This document shows positions 35,781 to 46,299 of a DNA stretch of 64,000 nt, piece by piece (the stretch's first letter is position 1; each line of letters opens with the position of its first letter). The position numbers and the translations under genes are program-made. This DNA comes from Notospermus geniculatus. Lineage: Eukaryota; Nemertea; Pilidiophora; Heteronemertea; Lineidae. The notes beneath the pieces are model-generated. The model made no database searches. It was not told the origin of the DNA and saw only the letters and a list, made by a program, of their open reading frames with translations. Location: positions 1 to 64,000 of the forward strand of contig NMRB01000488.1 in NCBI GenBank assembly GCA_002633025.1, given 5' to 3'.

Positions 35781-35932
35781 TTGGGGAGGTTTCGAAATCA
35801 AACGATAAACCAAAACTTTACAACAACTTTATTTTTCATACTACACATTAACCAGATTTTGTATTGCATTTTTGGTACAAAAATAAAGTTGTCGTTAACG
35901 TTTACGTTTATCGTTTGATTTCGAAACCTCCC
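35781..35932. mobile_element. TA-flanked MITE, GGGAGGTTTCG family, copy 2
   Basis: The ends GGGAGGTTTCGAAATCAAAC and GTTTGATTTCGAAACCTCCC and the interior GGTACAAAAATAAAGTTGTC are nearly identical to the copy at 14498-14649. TA lies on both sides. It starts 95 bases downstream of the donor at 35685. The 145-codon ORF that runs from the candidate exon into this element is therefore not the natural protein. Confidence 0.9.
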
Positions 35933-36394
35933 TATTGTTTATACAATCCGTAGAAAATACTGTGCGAATCCCTCAATGGAGTGTAGGAGGAAACCAGTGC
36001 TTGGAGCATGCGCTGCTGAAGAGAGTTGCCCTTTTATGGTAATCACATGAGGAATTAGTCCCATTTTTTATATAACATATATATGAGGTTTATTGAGACA
36101 AACATAACTGTATATAATACCAAATTGGCCTGTCAGAGCTGAGGCATAAGAAATAAGCATTATTAGCTCTGGCATGCCATCTAAAAGTGAGACCAAGACA
36201 AGGAGAGTACAAAGAATAATGAATGGTTCGCAACAACAGGTGACCGGACTTGATACCGAAAGGGTTGGTTTTCATATCTCGAAGAGAAAAGAAGAGTTTG
36301 GTGGATTGGAAACATTCGAAGTGCAAGGATTCAAGCGTATATTTGCTATCCGTTTACATAAAAAGATTTGAGCATCAATTAATTGGTCCCATTA

Positions 36395-36460
36395 ATGTTC
36401 GAACCCGAAACCTTGCGGGTGATAGAAGGTGATGCCTCCGCTGCACCGATCTGACAACGT
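36395..36460 (-). mobile_element. tRNA-like SINE head
   Basis: On the - strand it reads TCAGATCGGTGCAGCGGAGG, then GGTTTCGGGTTCGAACATT, giving A- and B-box-like words about 30-40 bases apart. No body or tail is recognisable. Confidence 0.5.
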
Positions 36461-36464
36461 GGGT

Positions 36465-37800
36465 CCCGCCTTACACCGATCGTGTGAACAGATGTAGGCC
36501 ACTTTGTCATATTTTTATGGCCATATTAGCGCTTCCTCTCCGCCGGCGTCTCAAATATGTGCGAATACAACAAAATATGCTACGTCCCATTAAGTAGTTT
36601 CATAAAGTATTCATAACGTACGGAATTAAACAACTAATGTATCAGTCCCATGGCGTGTGATTACATGAAATCCGCCCGATAAAAAACGATGACTAAAGAC
36701 GGGAATGTCATAAAAATTTCGCTCCTAATGCAGCAGGAGATGGTGTTTGCATTAACCAGATAGGACTTAGAAAAAGAACCATTTTAAGAGGATGCATCAT
36801 TTCAGAGAGAATTGTATTTAACGTCAATATCGATGTAATCTGATTGATATTATCCTTAACCCATTAGGAGCAGTCTTTTCAGAAGTCTTTTCAGGAGAAT
36901 AGATGTACCAGACAGATTTCAATCCTCCGTGAAAGGTTTTAACATTGGTTTATTTTGGATATGTCAGCTGAGTGCCATCTCCACGGGCTTCTTGTTCATT
37001 CCCTTCCTTTTAGCGGGATGGCCGCCATGGATTAGGTGTCCTTGTCTTAGGAATCTACAGAAAACATTCAGGCTACGGTCTAGTATAATTCAGGATCTCT
37101 AGTCCAGTGTTGTTGCCTATTGACAATAAAGCCGCTCACTGACGAGGTCGTTATAAAATTAAAGTAAAGTGAGGGCTGCCCCTGGCTTTGTTTTTAGGTC
37201 ATTAATGTCCCACTTAAAAATTGGACTATAGCCTTCCCATTTTCTGAAGACGATGATGAATCAGTCAGCTGAGATGCTGGCTCACGGTCCTTTGTTCTTC
37301 TGGATGATACGTTTGTCACCTCTTGTTATGTCTTCCGTACACACTTATAGTTCCTCAGAAGCTAAAGTACATTTCAGCTGACTAAAGGTTCCATACGCCT
37401 CTAGTTCTGCATCGCGCCCGAGGATTTTTTCCTAACATTAAACTAGTATCTAAATCCAGTTTTCGCATGTTGTGTGCCTTTCCATTAAGTAGGACAATTG
37501 ATTTCAGACATACCATGTGTCATAGGCCGAGAATTCTCCACTTTTCCATTTATTTCCTTGATTGGATCTTGCATGCAAAGATTAACCCCTTAGGGCTTCA
37601 ATAGAAGAATATTGATTACTAACATCACATACATGTGTACCGGTACACGTTCTTTGCATGTGTAAAATTAGTAGCCGGATTTCTTGTGAACACGGATCAA
37701 TGTTGGGGCCTCAGCTCGTCCTGACACTGCACGCTTTCTCCGGGCTTGTTGGTTTCCTCCTGTTGCACATATACATGTATTTGCCCAGTATCCTTCATAG
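36465..37800. other. Non-coding stretch, no gene recognised
   Basis: Unique AT-rich sequence without supported exon or repeat. Confidence 0.5.
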
Positions 37801-37804
37801 ATTA

Positions 37805-37958
37805 AAGCCGGCCATACATGATCAATATTATTGCACAATATGGGGCCCAAAATAGGGGCATGTACTTCTGGCATTACGGTTGGAAGAAAGATTGGCAATA
37901 ACATCACCCATTTTGGTCCTCATATTGTACAATAATATTGAACGTGTATGGGCGGCAG
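37805..37958. mobile_element. TA-flanked MITE, AAGC.GGCCATAC family, copy 1
   Basis: CATGATCAATATTATTGCAC and ATGGGGCCCAAAAT are followed by a mirrored end ATTGTACAATAATATTGAAC. TA lies at 37803-37804 and 37959-37960. A second copy is at 42114-42266. It is about 154 bp. Confidence 0.9.
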
Positions 37959-38064
37959 TAATCCCATTTTTGGTGCTGCCATTTTTTTGTAATGCCATTT
38001 TTGTTCTCGATTCAGAAATCATCTTAGGTCTGTGCTAGCCTACCCTCAAAATGTAAAATACACC

Positions 38065-38125
38065 ATCTCCACTCGTGATCACTGGCAGCATGGTTAATAA
38101 AGTAATAGCTTTACTGTGAACTACC
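38065..38125 (+). repeat. Dispersed GATC...AGTAATAGC repeat
   Basis: CATCTCCACTCGTGATCACT is followed by GGCAGCATGGTTAATAAAGT and AATAGCTTTACTGTGAAC. It is one of the clearest copies of the family. Confidence 0.7.
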
Positions 38126-38614
38126 TAGTACACTGTAGTAAAGGTAATAACTATTACTTCTGTCAAGCATGCTCTCACTTCTTGTGGAAATGCTGCCTAT
38201 TACCATTGGAGACTAGCCTACATCAGTCCTCACCACAACTCACCCAAATTTCATCATGTTTTTGGTATACGATAATCCACATAAATATCAACTTATTAGC
38301 TTAGTTTGTGGAGGAAAATAATGACCAATTTGTTTATGTTCTATGTCGACAAGAATGTTGTATTATGTTCTATACCAGCTGCCTGTGATATTTATGGAAG
38401 ACAAAGATAAACAGTTGAAAAGTTGTGATATCAAACGTTAGTGTCCAGATCTAACGATTTCAATCATGCAATTTTGAGATCTATCTTCTAATGTTTGCGG
38501 TGATACAGGAGTTGTTGTATTTGATATGACATGATAAAACCTGGTATTTGCAAGGTCTACGAAGCAGTAGGAAGCCTAGACTGTATAAGGTGTGGAGGGG
38601 TGAAAACAAAGTGG

Positions 38615-38930
38615 CTTGCAAAAGCTTACAAGTTTACATCAGAGCTTAATATGGCCGTCTTCTAATGATTTGACCTTGACCCCGATGCGGGCCCTTGACC
38701 TTTGCCCAGTCTTGACCCATGTTTGCTATCAAGGGGTCAACACGAATACATTTACCAAGTTTCATCCCAAATGGACCAAGGACCTCCGAAAAACAAACAT
38801 TTTGACTTTTGACCTCAACGACCTTGACCTTCCCAAAAATGAACGCCTCAAGGGCAATTCTGGGTCAACCTACATCCACCCACCAAGTTTGGCGAAGGCC
38901 GGCCCACGGACGCCGGAGGAGTAGGGGAAC
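38615..38930 (+). repeat. Likely dispersed repeat rich in TTGACCTT words
   Basis: GACCTTGACCCCGATGC, CCAAGTTTCATCCCAAATGG, TTTTGACCTCAACGACCTTG and AAGGCCGGCCCACGGACGCC have the style of a widespread invertebrate repeat known to me only from general experience. The related wording CACCAAGTTTCGGTCCAATT occurs at about 50370 and 51655. The 102-codon ORF across it is not credited. Confidence 0.4.
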
Positions 38931-39161
38931 AAAGAAACAAACAGACTAACGTTGCTCAAATTATAGTATGATGATGATGATGATTTTGGAGTGACTCACT
39001 GGCTTCGCGTCTCCCAGTTTTGTAATGAGGTCTATATGAAAGAAATGGTAGTCATTGGAATGTAAGTCAGCGTGACAGTAGTCTGCTGCTGAAAGGTTAC
39101 ATTCGAATGGTCATGGTTTTTATAGCCATATATTCTAACCCCTCGTTGAATTAGATTACAA

Positions 39162-39294
39162 GGACCTTATTCACGAAGCCATCGTAACTTTACGGAGTGC
39201 GTAAACTGTTGTCCATTTGCGGGGAACCTATTGTTCACAATCAGCCTGACAAAGGATTTTTCGTATCCTTAAAGTTACGGTGTGAATAAGGTCC
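39162..39294. mobile_element. Palindromic MITE with GGACC/GGTCC ends
   Basis: GGACCTTATTCACGAAG mirrors the right end GTGTGAATAAGGTCC. The inner CGTAACTTTACGGA pairs with TCCTTAAAGTTACGG. It is 133 bp with the central words TTGTCCATTT and AACCTATTGTTC. Confidence 0.8.
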
Positions 39295-40069
39295 CAGGGT
39301 TATTTCAATTCTTCACCTTTCTGACCATGTGACCATGTGATTCAGCCAGCTCCTAGTGGTGTCAGACTTGCTTTCTACACTGCGCCATTCTGGTATTGCG
39401 GCCATGAACACGGCAAGAAAGGTGACGTCATCACCGAAGAGATCAACAGGAACCTGTTCATGAATATTCATGAGAACATTATCAGATCTTCTGTGTGATC
39501 CCACTTAGCGTTAATTGGCTTCTAGAGTCGTGACGTAGAGGAAGCGGAGCAATAGAATGACACACGGGAGGAAATGATGAGATATGAGGCNGTTAAATAA
39601 AAGTCATGATTTACAACCCATGACACGTGACATAATGTCGTTGGCAATCAGTCGACAAATTGACCTAAAGTCACGGGACCCACCCCAAGACGCTGGGATC
39701 ATTTAACACTGCATCAAAATCACTGAGCAATTTGTCACAAAGTACATTTTGAGTGAAATACACAAGCCCCAAGGGAGGCGACGAAAATCTTGAGGACTCT
39801 ATTGTGTCCTGAACGTGCATTGCTAAACTATAAAACAGGACAGATTGCTTCATGTCTTTAGCCTTGATTTCCCCATTGGCTGGTACACTGTATCAGACTT
39901 GCGGACGAAATTGAGTTTTATAGATACTAGATGTGTAGATGGTGTGTATGTTCTAAAAAACAATGAAAAAATGCTTTCTCTGGATATTCCTCGTATGTTT
40001 CACGCACTTTCTTCTCCTCTCTGGTCGAGTCGTTATCTGACCAACTTGACAACTAGTTGTGAGTGCTGA

Positions 40070-40770
40070 GCTCTGGTTCTTTATACAGCTTACCACTTCC
40101 ATTTGAACTGGTGAAATTGTTAAAAACAGATGACGTGGTAAGCTGAGGTTCTTTATAGAGTGAACCACTTTCATTTGAACTGGTAAAACAACTAGTGATA
40201 TCAGATGAAGTGGTGAGCTGAGGTTCTTTATAGAATGAAACCACTTTCATTTGAACTGAAAACAACAAATAAAATCAGATAATTAATACCCCCATCACAC
40301 TGAGCTAGTTCTCAGTACGTTCTTGAAAATTTTGCCGAACGGCCTCAAACTGTGTGCGAACGGAGTGGACGCAGTGGCAACGTTTTACAGTCTTTTTACG
40401 AACTTCATGGACGGGAAGGGTGCTCCAGTACATCGAAGCATTATTTGGCCAAGGGTACACGTTCTAGCCCGTTTTACGATTTTTTTAGGACGGGGCAGGA
40501 CGTTTAGAGCGCTACTTCAGTGTGACAGGCCCTTAAAACGTGGTAAGCTGAGGTTCTTTATAGAGTGATCCACTTTCATTTGAACTGATAAAACAACAAA
40601 TAAAATCAGATAAAGTGGTAAGCTGAGGTTCTTTATAGATTAAACCCCTCCCATTTGAACAGATAAAACAGTGAAACTTATTCAATAAAATGGCAGAGGT
40701 TTTTACCACAAGTTGAGCTATAGCTGTCCCCAGTCGGCAGATTCGCTGTCCAGTGCGTGTGAACATCAAA
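40070..40770 (-). repeat. Array of ~70-bp units interrupted by a TTAA element
   Basis: Units contain GTGGTAAGCTGAGGTTCTTT, ATAGAGTGAACCACTTTCAT, TTGAACTGGTAAAACAAC and ATCAGATGAAGTGGT. About three lie left of the insertion at 40283-40536 and two to three lie right of it. The ORFs on the - strand (MKVVSFYKEPQLTTSS-type peptides) repeat with the DNA. I see no sign of a real protein. Confidence 0.85.
40287..40532. mobile_element. TTAA-flanked non-autonomous element
   Basis: TTAA lies at 40283-40286 and again at 40533-40536. The ends read TACCCCCATCACACTGAGC and, reversed, GGGCCTGTCACACTGAAGT, sharing TCACACTGA. The element is 246 bp without coding capacity. A TTAA target duplication is the hallmark of piggyBac-type transposases. 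The neighbouring array unit shows roughly how the site looked before insertion. Confidence 0.75.
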
Positions 40771-40870
40771 TCTCATCTTTCAACTTTCAGCATGTAAGCT
40801 CTATGTATATTAAACCAAAAGTTTGTTTTTGTTGGACATACTGAACAGTCAAAGTCTTACTATAATGCTT

Positions 40871-40896
40871 TCGCCTTCTTATCTTTCAGGTAAGTC
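40871..40896 (+). promoter_or_regulatory. Candidate recursive splice site
   Basis: TCGCCTTCTTATCTTTCAG|GTAAGTC is a long pyrimidine tract and CAG fused to a consensus donor (junction 40889/40890). It fits the ratchet-point pattern closely. A site of the same kind lies 20,017 bases upstream at 20872/20873. The intervening candidate exon at 35481 is on the same strand. A very short skipped exon is an alternative. Confidence 0.5.
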
Positions 40897-41224
40897 ATGG
40901 ATGTTTGTCAAAAAGGAAGGTAATGCTGCTGGGTCCTTGGCATGACTGTGGCTAGATGTGTTTTTAACCAGGTTCCCAGTACGGATATTGCCATCAATAA
41001 AAATGTTTCCTGCTGAGCAGCCGAGGGCGTGAGACTTGCGCTTCATCTTGGTCGCGGAACAGGAATGTCATTAGTACGTTCCTATCGCAATCACTTGGTG
41101 ATTTCCACCACTGGACGGTCAGACACCTTGGCCAATGTGATGACTGTCCCAGTTGTTTGGCGAGTTGGCCCATCACCGAAATCAAGCAACGCAGCGCGTT
41201 TCTCTGCACACAAATGATAGAAGG

Positions 41225-41290
41225 CAGTATCTGTATATACAAGTCATCGGTGGGAGTGCACTTAATTGAAGTAATAGCTTTACCATGCAT
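41225..41290 (+). repeat. Dispersed GATC...AGTAATAGC repeat
   Basis: GGCAGTATCTGTATATACAA, then CATCGGTGGGAGTGCACTTA, then ATTGAAGTAATAGCTTTACC match the family at 20676 and 38065. Confidence 0.6.
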
Positions 41291-42113
41291 TACACATCAC
41301 ACGGCAGTGGGAAGTGCAGCTGTTACATCAAAACATTTTGCTCCCACTGCCCACGAATCGAGATTGTCTTTTACATGTATTTTGCAATGGTGGAAGTTAG
41401 AACAACGTATCTCAACTCAAGATCTTCTTTTCGGGGGGGGGGGGGNGTCAACTGTAATATTAGCCTGCCGAACGCTATCATGTATTTAGTAGCACAGCAT
41501 ATAGCTATTGTTTCCATCGACCATCACCCACCGACCAGAGAGGATGTAGCCTATCGCATTTTATTGGAGGCAGTATGCATAGAGTGACCAATACATCAGA
41601 CAGACCTTACAATATATCACTCTAATCACCCGTAAAAGTGTTAAACCCATATTCCCTAATTGACCGGCCGACATAGCTGCAAATCGGTCACATGGACATT
41701 TCACTCGTCATCACGCACCTTGCTCATGTCTTGATTGGAAAGCTTTCGTCATATTGCTTGTGACATCAATGTCAAGTAGTCGTGCGCGACAACGTCACGT
41801 CATTTTGACCCATTGTGGCACAGAGTAATGTACTATCAATGTACGCATTCTCTTGGTCTCGTTATATTGATTTCGTTATAAAATAGATTTTCAAAGTCAC
41901 TTGGTGCAGCAGATTCATCGGAAAGTGCATTTATTGTTTGATTCTGGTGTTTATCCTGATATGGCTTGTGGCAAACATTCAGCCTCAATAATTAAAGGAA
42001 AACTGCCGCTGATATTGTATCATTTGTCAGAATATCAATTTCATGATGAAAGCAACGAGAATCGTAGGCCTACAGAAAATTGACCCCCATTTGACATGTT
42101 TGACAGGAGTCTA

Positions 42114-42266
42114 AAGCGGTCGATAAACGATCCAATATTATTGCACAATATGGGGCCCAAAATGTGGTCATGTGCTTCTGGCATGGTGGGTGAAGAAAAA
42201 TTGGCAATAACATTGCCCATTTCGATCCCCATATTGTGCAACAATATTGATCTTGTATGGACCGCT
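42114..42266. mobile_element. TA-flanked MITE, AAGC.GGCCATAC family, copy 2
   Basis: It shares AATATTATTGCACAATATGG, GGCCCAAAAT, CTTCTGGCAT and ATTGGCAATAACAT with the copy at 37805-37958. The ends AAGCGGTC and GACCGCTT are inverted. The right TA (42267-42268) is also the left TA of the next element. Confidence 0.9.
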
Positions 42267-42268
42267 TA

Positions 42269-42412
42269 AAGCAAGGTTCATTGGCACACGGAATTGGTCC
42301 GGTTCATGTCCGTAAAAAATCTATCAAATGGGCTTCAGCGTTGTCGTATCCGGAAAACTAGGGGCAAACGGACTGGAAACGGATCGGATCCGTGTGCCAA
42401 TGAACCTTGCTT
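42269..42412. mobile_element. TA-flanked MITE, AAGCAAGGTTCAT family, copy 1
   Basis: AAGCAAGGTTCATTGGCACA mirrors TGTGCCAATGAACCTTGCTT. The interior GTTGTCGTATCCGGAAAACT and AGGGGCAAACGGA is shared with the 144-bp copy at 56348-56491. TA lies on both sides. Confidence 0.95.
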
Positions 42413-43174
42413 TAGTCCCCTACAAGTACAGTTTATTATTCTAGGAGGGATTACGACATATGGCTATAGCAACCATGACCATTCGAATATAACCTTACAA
42501 TAGCAGACTATTGTTGACTTGCATTCCAAGGCCCACCATTTTTGTCGATTCTAAATTTAACCGCTGTCATAAGGTTATATTCCAATGGTTATGATTTCTA
42601 TAACCATTTCTCCTAATTCCTCGTTGAACAATAAAATTGGACTTAGATTCCAGGAGGATTTAAATTCCAGTCACACTTCGTCCTTTTTGTCAGATTAGAA
42701 ACCGCGGCAGTGATAACACTCTCCCGTGTAACTGCGTTAGCAATAAACACATGATCCCTGTTAAAAAACAAAACTGAAAACGTCATAGAATTGAACAAGT
42801 GAAGGTTGCCGTGTCGCCAGCACGATTTACCATCTCATAATTACGATGAGCCTGATACACTCACAGGAGATGAACATTTACCGCTACGTCATCGGAACGG
42901 AAAAGTCGGCCCGTTGATGAGATATTGACGAGTATGCCATGTTTACTCTGTGCTGGATTGGTTGAGTAATGAGTGGTTTGATACTGAACCACTCTCACTC
43001 TTAAAAAATTACATTGTTTTTTGTGTGTTTGGTTGTTCTCTGTGTTGTGTGTTGAATGGCTTTCTTCCTTTTTGAAGTATTCTCATTTAAAAGCATTTGA
43101 ATACAATGACTATATGTGAATTTGAAACATATTGCAAGTGTGATAAGATTGTCCGGTTGCTCAGCCTTGGCTTA

Positions 43175-43436
43175 AAGCCCCACTGTATTGACAAGTTGAA
43201 AAGCACAAATCATCGCCGCGATTCTCGACGTAAAGCGTAAAATGTACTACGCTCCATCTGAATACATTGGAGCTCTCCCTGCCGTTTTTACTAATGTGTG
43301 CTGAAAACTAGGCCTTGATTCTCTGAAGTAGGTATGAAGCAAGCATTTTGGGGACCTACAAGAGGCCATGAGACATCAATGTGCATTCTGCCAACATTTT
43401 GAAAATATCGTAAAATTCAATACAGTGGGACTTTAA
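43175..43436. mobile_element. TA-flanked inverted-repeat element, AAGCCCCACTGTATTGA ends
   Basis: AAGCCCCACTGTATTGA on the left mirrors TTCAATACAGTGGGACTT on the right, with TA on each side. It is about 262 bp. The interior is not symmetrical and has no ORF. Confidence 0.75.
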
Positions 43437-43439
43437 GCT

Positions 43440-44775
43440 TGCATTCGTAGGACTACCATTTCCGATGTCGTGACACACAAGGAGAAGGTGTTTGAACCTG
43501 AGATTGCTTGACACAAGCGTGAGAGCCGAGCACTACTTTGATTTGGCTTTTCACTTGAATCAACTCAGTGGACTGACAAGTGTTGTCAAAAAAAATGCAC
43601 TACTGAGTACCTTTGATGAAAACATCAACGTAATAAACACGGCTTCATCAACTCAAGGTTACGTTTATTATTCCGTACAAAGGTTAAAGGTCGGTTACAG
43701 CTAATTAAGACATCTTCCGTCAGTACGGTCGACTTCCTTTGAGGGTATAATTGCCTTGGTGACACGTCGAAAGGTCGTCGAGGCTATAGGACAAACCCTC
43801 GTAACGAACCCCACTTCCTGTAACAGTAGGTCTCGACCTCTTACGTCGAGATATTAGCATTCAGACACTGTGATAATTGAGCAAGACTGTCGCACTTTAG
43901 ACATTCCTCGTTACGATAGCAGAGCATATGACGTCAGTCATTAAAAGTCGCTGCGGTCTTGACACAAAAGCTTCTTGCTAAGCGGATGAACACGGCCGTG
44001 AAGCGGTCTGGGGTGAATACCCTGCGTATCCTCCTCAAGCGGCGGGATCTCGCGGCATCAGTCGTGTAATCTCTTAAGATCACGTCTGACGTCACGACCT
44101 ACTAGTAAATATCACGACACCAGAGAAACTGCGTTATGATCATTATATTAGACTGTAGCAGGGTGGTGGCCTCAGTGTTTAGGAGCAAGTAACTTCATTT
44201 GCCGTGTTAATAAGGTATTAATGTAGCCTTGAAGTTAAGCAGATTAATTATGTACGTAAATTGTGAAGTTTAGGTTCGTTGCCTCGCAACGTTCTTGGAA
44301 ACTGTGTCATTAACCCTTTCATTTCTGCGCAAGAGATATATGGCTGGGATTTTCAATGCCCTCTGCGGTAACTATAGGATCCCTGACGGTGCCTCATCTG
44401 GGCTCATATCAAGTCATCATCTCGTAGAGGCGAAGTAATTTCATCTGACCAACACATGCGGTTCACCAGATGACCGTTAATCCTCTCGGCAGACGGGAAG
44501 ACAGCCATGACCATGTTTTGTGGTTTCAGCTGGGCTCGGGAGAAATCCCTGATGAATACATTACATGATTGGTCAGATTGCGTGGTGACAAAGTGCCCGG
44601 ATGTCCGTCAATTTTTCTCAGGAAGTTGTTGAGAAGATTTCTCTTGGGGTGCTTGTTCAAACTTTTGGACACAGTCGATCACTGATTATTTTTTTCGGGG
44701 GGGGGGGGCTGATGCTGGGTCATCAGGGAGATGAGGTCCATACCCGCCGCGTCTGTCTTTATTGACTGACCCATA
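43440..44775. other. Non-coding stretch, no gene recognised
   Basis: Unique sequence with a G run at 44697-44708. No supported exon. Confidence 0.5.
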
Positions 44776-44851
44776 AGTGTCATCTCATGTTGAGATGGGC
44801 ACTTTTCTTTGCTTCTATATTAAACACGACATCGAGAGCTCAGCGCCGAAT

Positions 44852-44999
44852 ATGGCATTACAATCCCTACCCGCAGTATTGAGAGAATTGGTATACGGCA
44901 GGGGGAAACCGGAGCTCCCGGAACAACCCTGTGCTGCCATAGACAGCTCTTTATCGCAGAGAGAGATCGAACCAGGAACCACAGAGGTGACAGGCGCTG
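44852..44999 (+). CDS. Candidate first coding exon with a SINE-derived donor
   Basis: From the Met at 44852 the frame reads MALQSLPAVLRELVYGRGKP, then ELPEQPCAAIDSSLSQRE. It then crosses an antisense SINE head (about 44960-45003) and reaches GCTG|GTAAGT at 44999/45000, 49 codons plus one base (G). The same frame is open further upstream to an ATG at 44795. The donor phase equals that of the candidates at 35481, 55832 and 62876. The C-terminal dozen residues are coded by SINE sequence, so this may be an exonised repeat or a chance ORF. No family is recognised. This is the weakest of the four + strand candidates. Confidence 0.3.
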
Positions 45000-45003
45000 G
45001 TAA
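44960..45003 (-). mobile_element. SINE head, GCGCCT family
   Basis: On the - strand: CCAGCGCCTGTCACCTCTGT, then GGTTCCTGGTTCGATC. This matches the B-box region of the copies at 7325 and 7800. The GTAAGT donor of the candidate exon lies at its edge. Confidence 0.7.
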
Positions 45004-45399
45004 GTCGTCTTGCCCGAACGGCCGCAGCCTCGAGCAATGCTAGAGTAATCTCTTCATCCCAAAGGATTTACCGTCTTGACCTCTGACCTTTTAGAGTATT
45101 CATAGGGTTCGGCAAAGCAATTTGTGTGTGCAGCTCAAGGGCACTTGAAATGATGATGGTGAAAAATTTAATATAGAAAATTCTCTTTGTTAGAGGGATC
45201 GCCAGAGATACATCGTCTGACCTTGGCTATTCACGAAAGGAGAAATAATCGGAAAAGAATGGTACTAGGCCATCCTCGCAAAAAACGTGTTTTCAAGACG
45301 TGAGTTTTCTGAGGGTGGTATGGGGGACGCAAAAGTCGAGTGAAATACAAATGTACACATGGCCCCAACTCTAATAAATCCTCGTAAAGTTCAAACTTC

Positions 45400-45650
45400 T
45401 CCGGAGCCCCCGGAGGAAACCTACGTCGTCGAAGCGAGATCGCCCTCTCTACCAGAAGCTGCTGGAACGGACGGGGATCGAACACTACACCTCATTGGTG
45501 GCAGGCGTGGACGTTTCCACTGCGCCACCCCGAGAGAGTTCTCCTCTCTATCACATGAAGAATGGGTCCGGCAAGTGATCGACCCTAGAACCTCAGAGGT
45601 AACAGGTACTCATGTTTCACTGCGCCACTCTGACAGATCGTCGTCATCCT
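45400..45650 (-). mobile_element. Two adjacent antisense SINE copies
   Basis: The first (about 45400-45535) reads on the - strand GGGTGGCGCAGTGGAAACGT, GATCCCCGTCCGTTCC and GGTTTCCTCCGGGGGCTCCG. The second (about 45540-45650) reads CTGTCAGAGTGGCGCAGTGA, then CTCTGAGGTTCTAGGGTCGA. The 171-codon + ORF that spans them (45359-45874) is mostly antisense SINE and is not annotated as a gene. Confidence 0.75.
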
Positions 45651-46002
45651 CTGTTCTTCAAATCAAGCTCCCAATTCGAAGTTCTCCACGCGGATATTGC
45701 GAATGCATTATTCAAGTAAACAGCGGGATTAAATTGCGTCCCCTTGGGACGAGGTTGCCTTGGGCTGATAAAGGCAAACACAAAGCGTTGTTACCGACTG
45801 AATTCAAATGTAGCCGAAATCACATGAAATCTCGCGTGGATATCATCAGAGGGCTTAGAACCAGTCTTGATTAGTGAGGCTTGGCTAAATCTGCTTGTTT
45901 TTTGGGAGTGAAGTTGGCACAGCGACTACCAGTAATTCATGGGCTGTTGTATCCACAAGTAAAGACCTTCCAAAATAAAGTAACTCATGAACTGTAGTGT
46001 AA

Positions 46003-46295
46003 TGTCGAGTCGTAGCTGAGAAAGACGTTGGCCAGCGCTGCAATCGTCAGGATGATCTCGAGTCGTAGCTGAGAGACGTTGGCCAGCGCTGCAATCGTCA
46101 GGATAATCTCGAGTCGTAGCTGAGAGACGGTGGCCAGCGCTGCAATCGTCAGGATGATCTTGAGTCTTAGCTGAAAAAGACGTTGGTGGCGATGTAATCG
46201 TCGATGATCTGTTATCATAATTTTGAAAGAACGTCTAGCGGCGCTGCACTCGTGGGGTGATCTTGAGTCGTTGGTGAGAAAGACAATCGTCAGGA
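46003..46295 (+). repeat. Minisatellite of ~59-bp units
   Basis: CGAGTCGTAGCTGAGAGACG, TTGGCCAGCGCTGCAATCGT and CAGGATGATCT form a unit repeated three times almost exactly, then in two to three decaying copies to about 46295. The - strand ORF of IILTIAALANVSQLRLE-type repeats reflects the array. Confidence 0.9.
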
Positions 46296-46299
46296 CATT

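Noticed and set aside
35686-35918. Continuation of the 35481 ORF to 145 codons
   Set aside because: The frame passes a strong splice donor and then enters a MITE, so the exon more likely ends at 35685.
38616-38924. 102-codon + ORF with LTFDLNDLDLPKNE
   Set aside because: It arises from TTGACCTT-rich repeat-like DNA. No domain was recognised.
39953-40769. Repeated KEPQLTTSS peptide ORFs as a repeat protein
   Set aside because: They follow the 70-bp DNA array, whose length is not reliably a multiple of three. Stops and frame changes occur between units.
45359-45874. 171-codon + strand ORF, the longest in the window
   Set aside because: Most of it is two antisense SINE copies, with A- and B-box words on the other strand. 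There is no protein-like pattern outside them.
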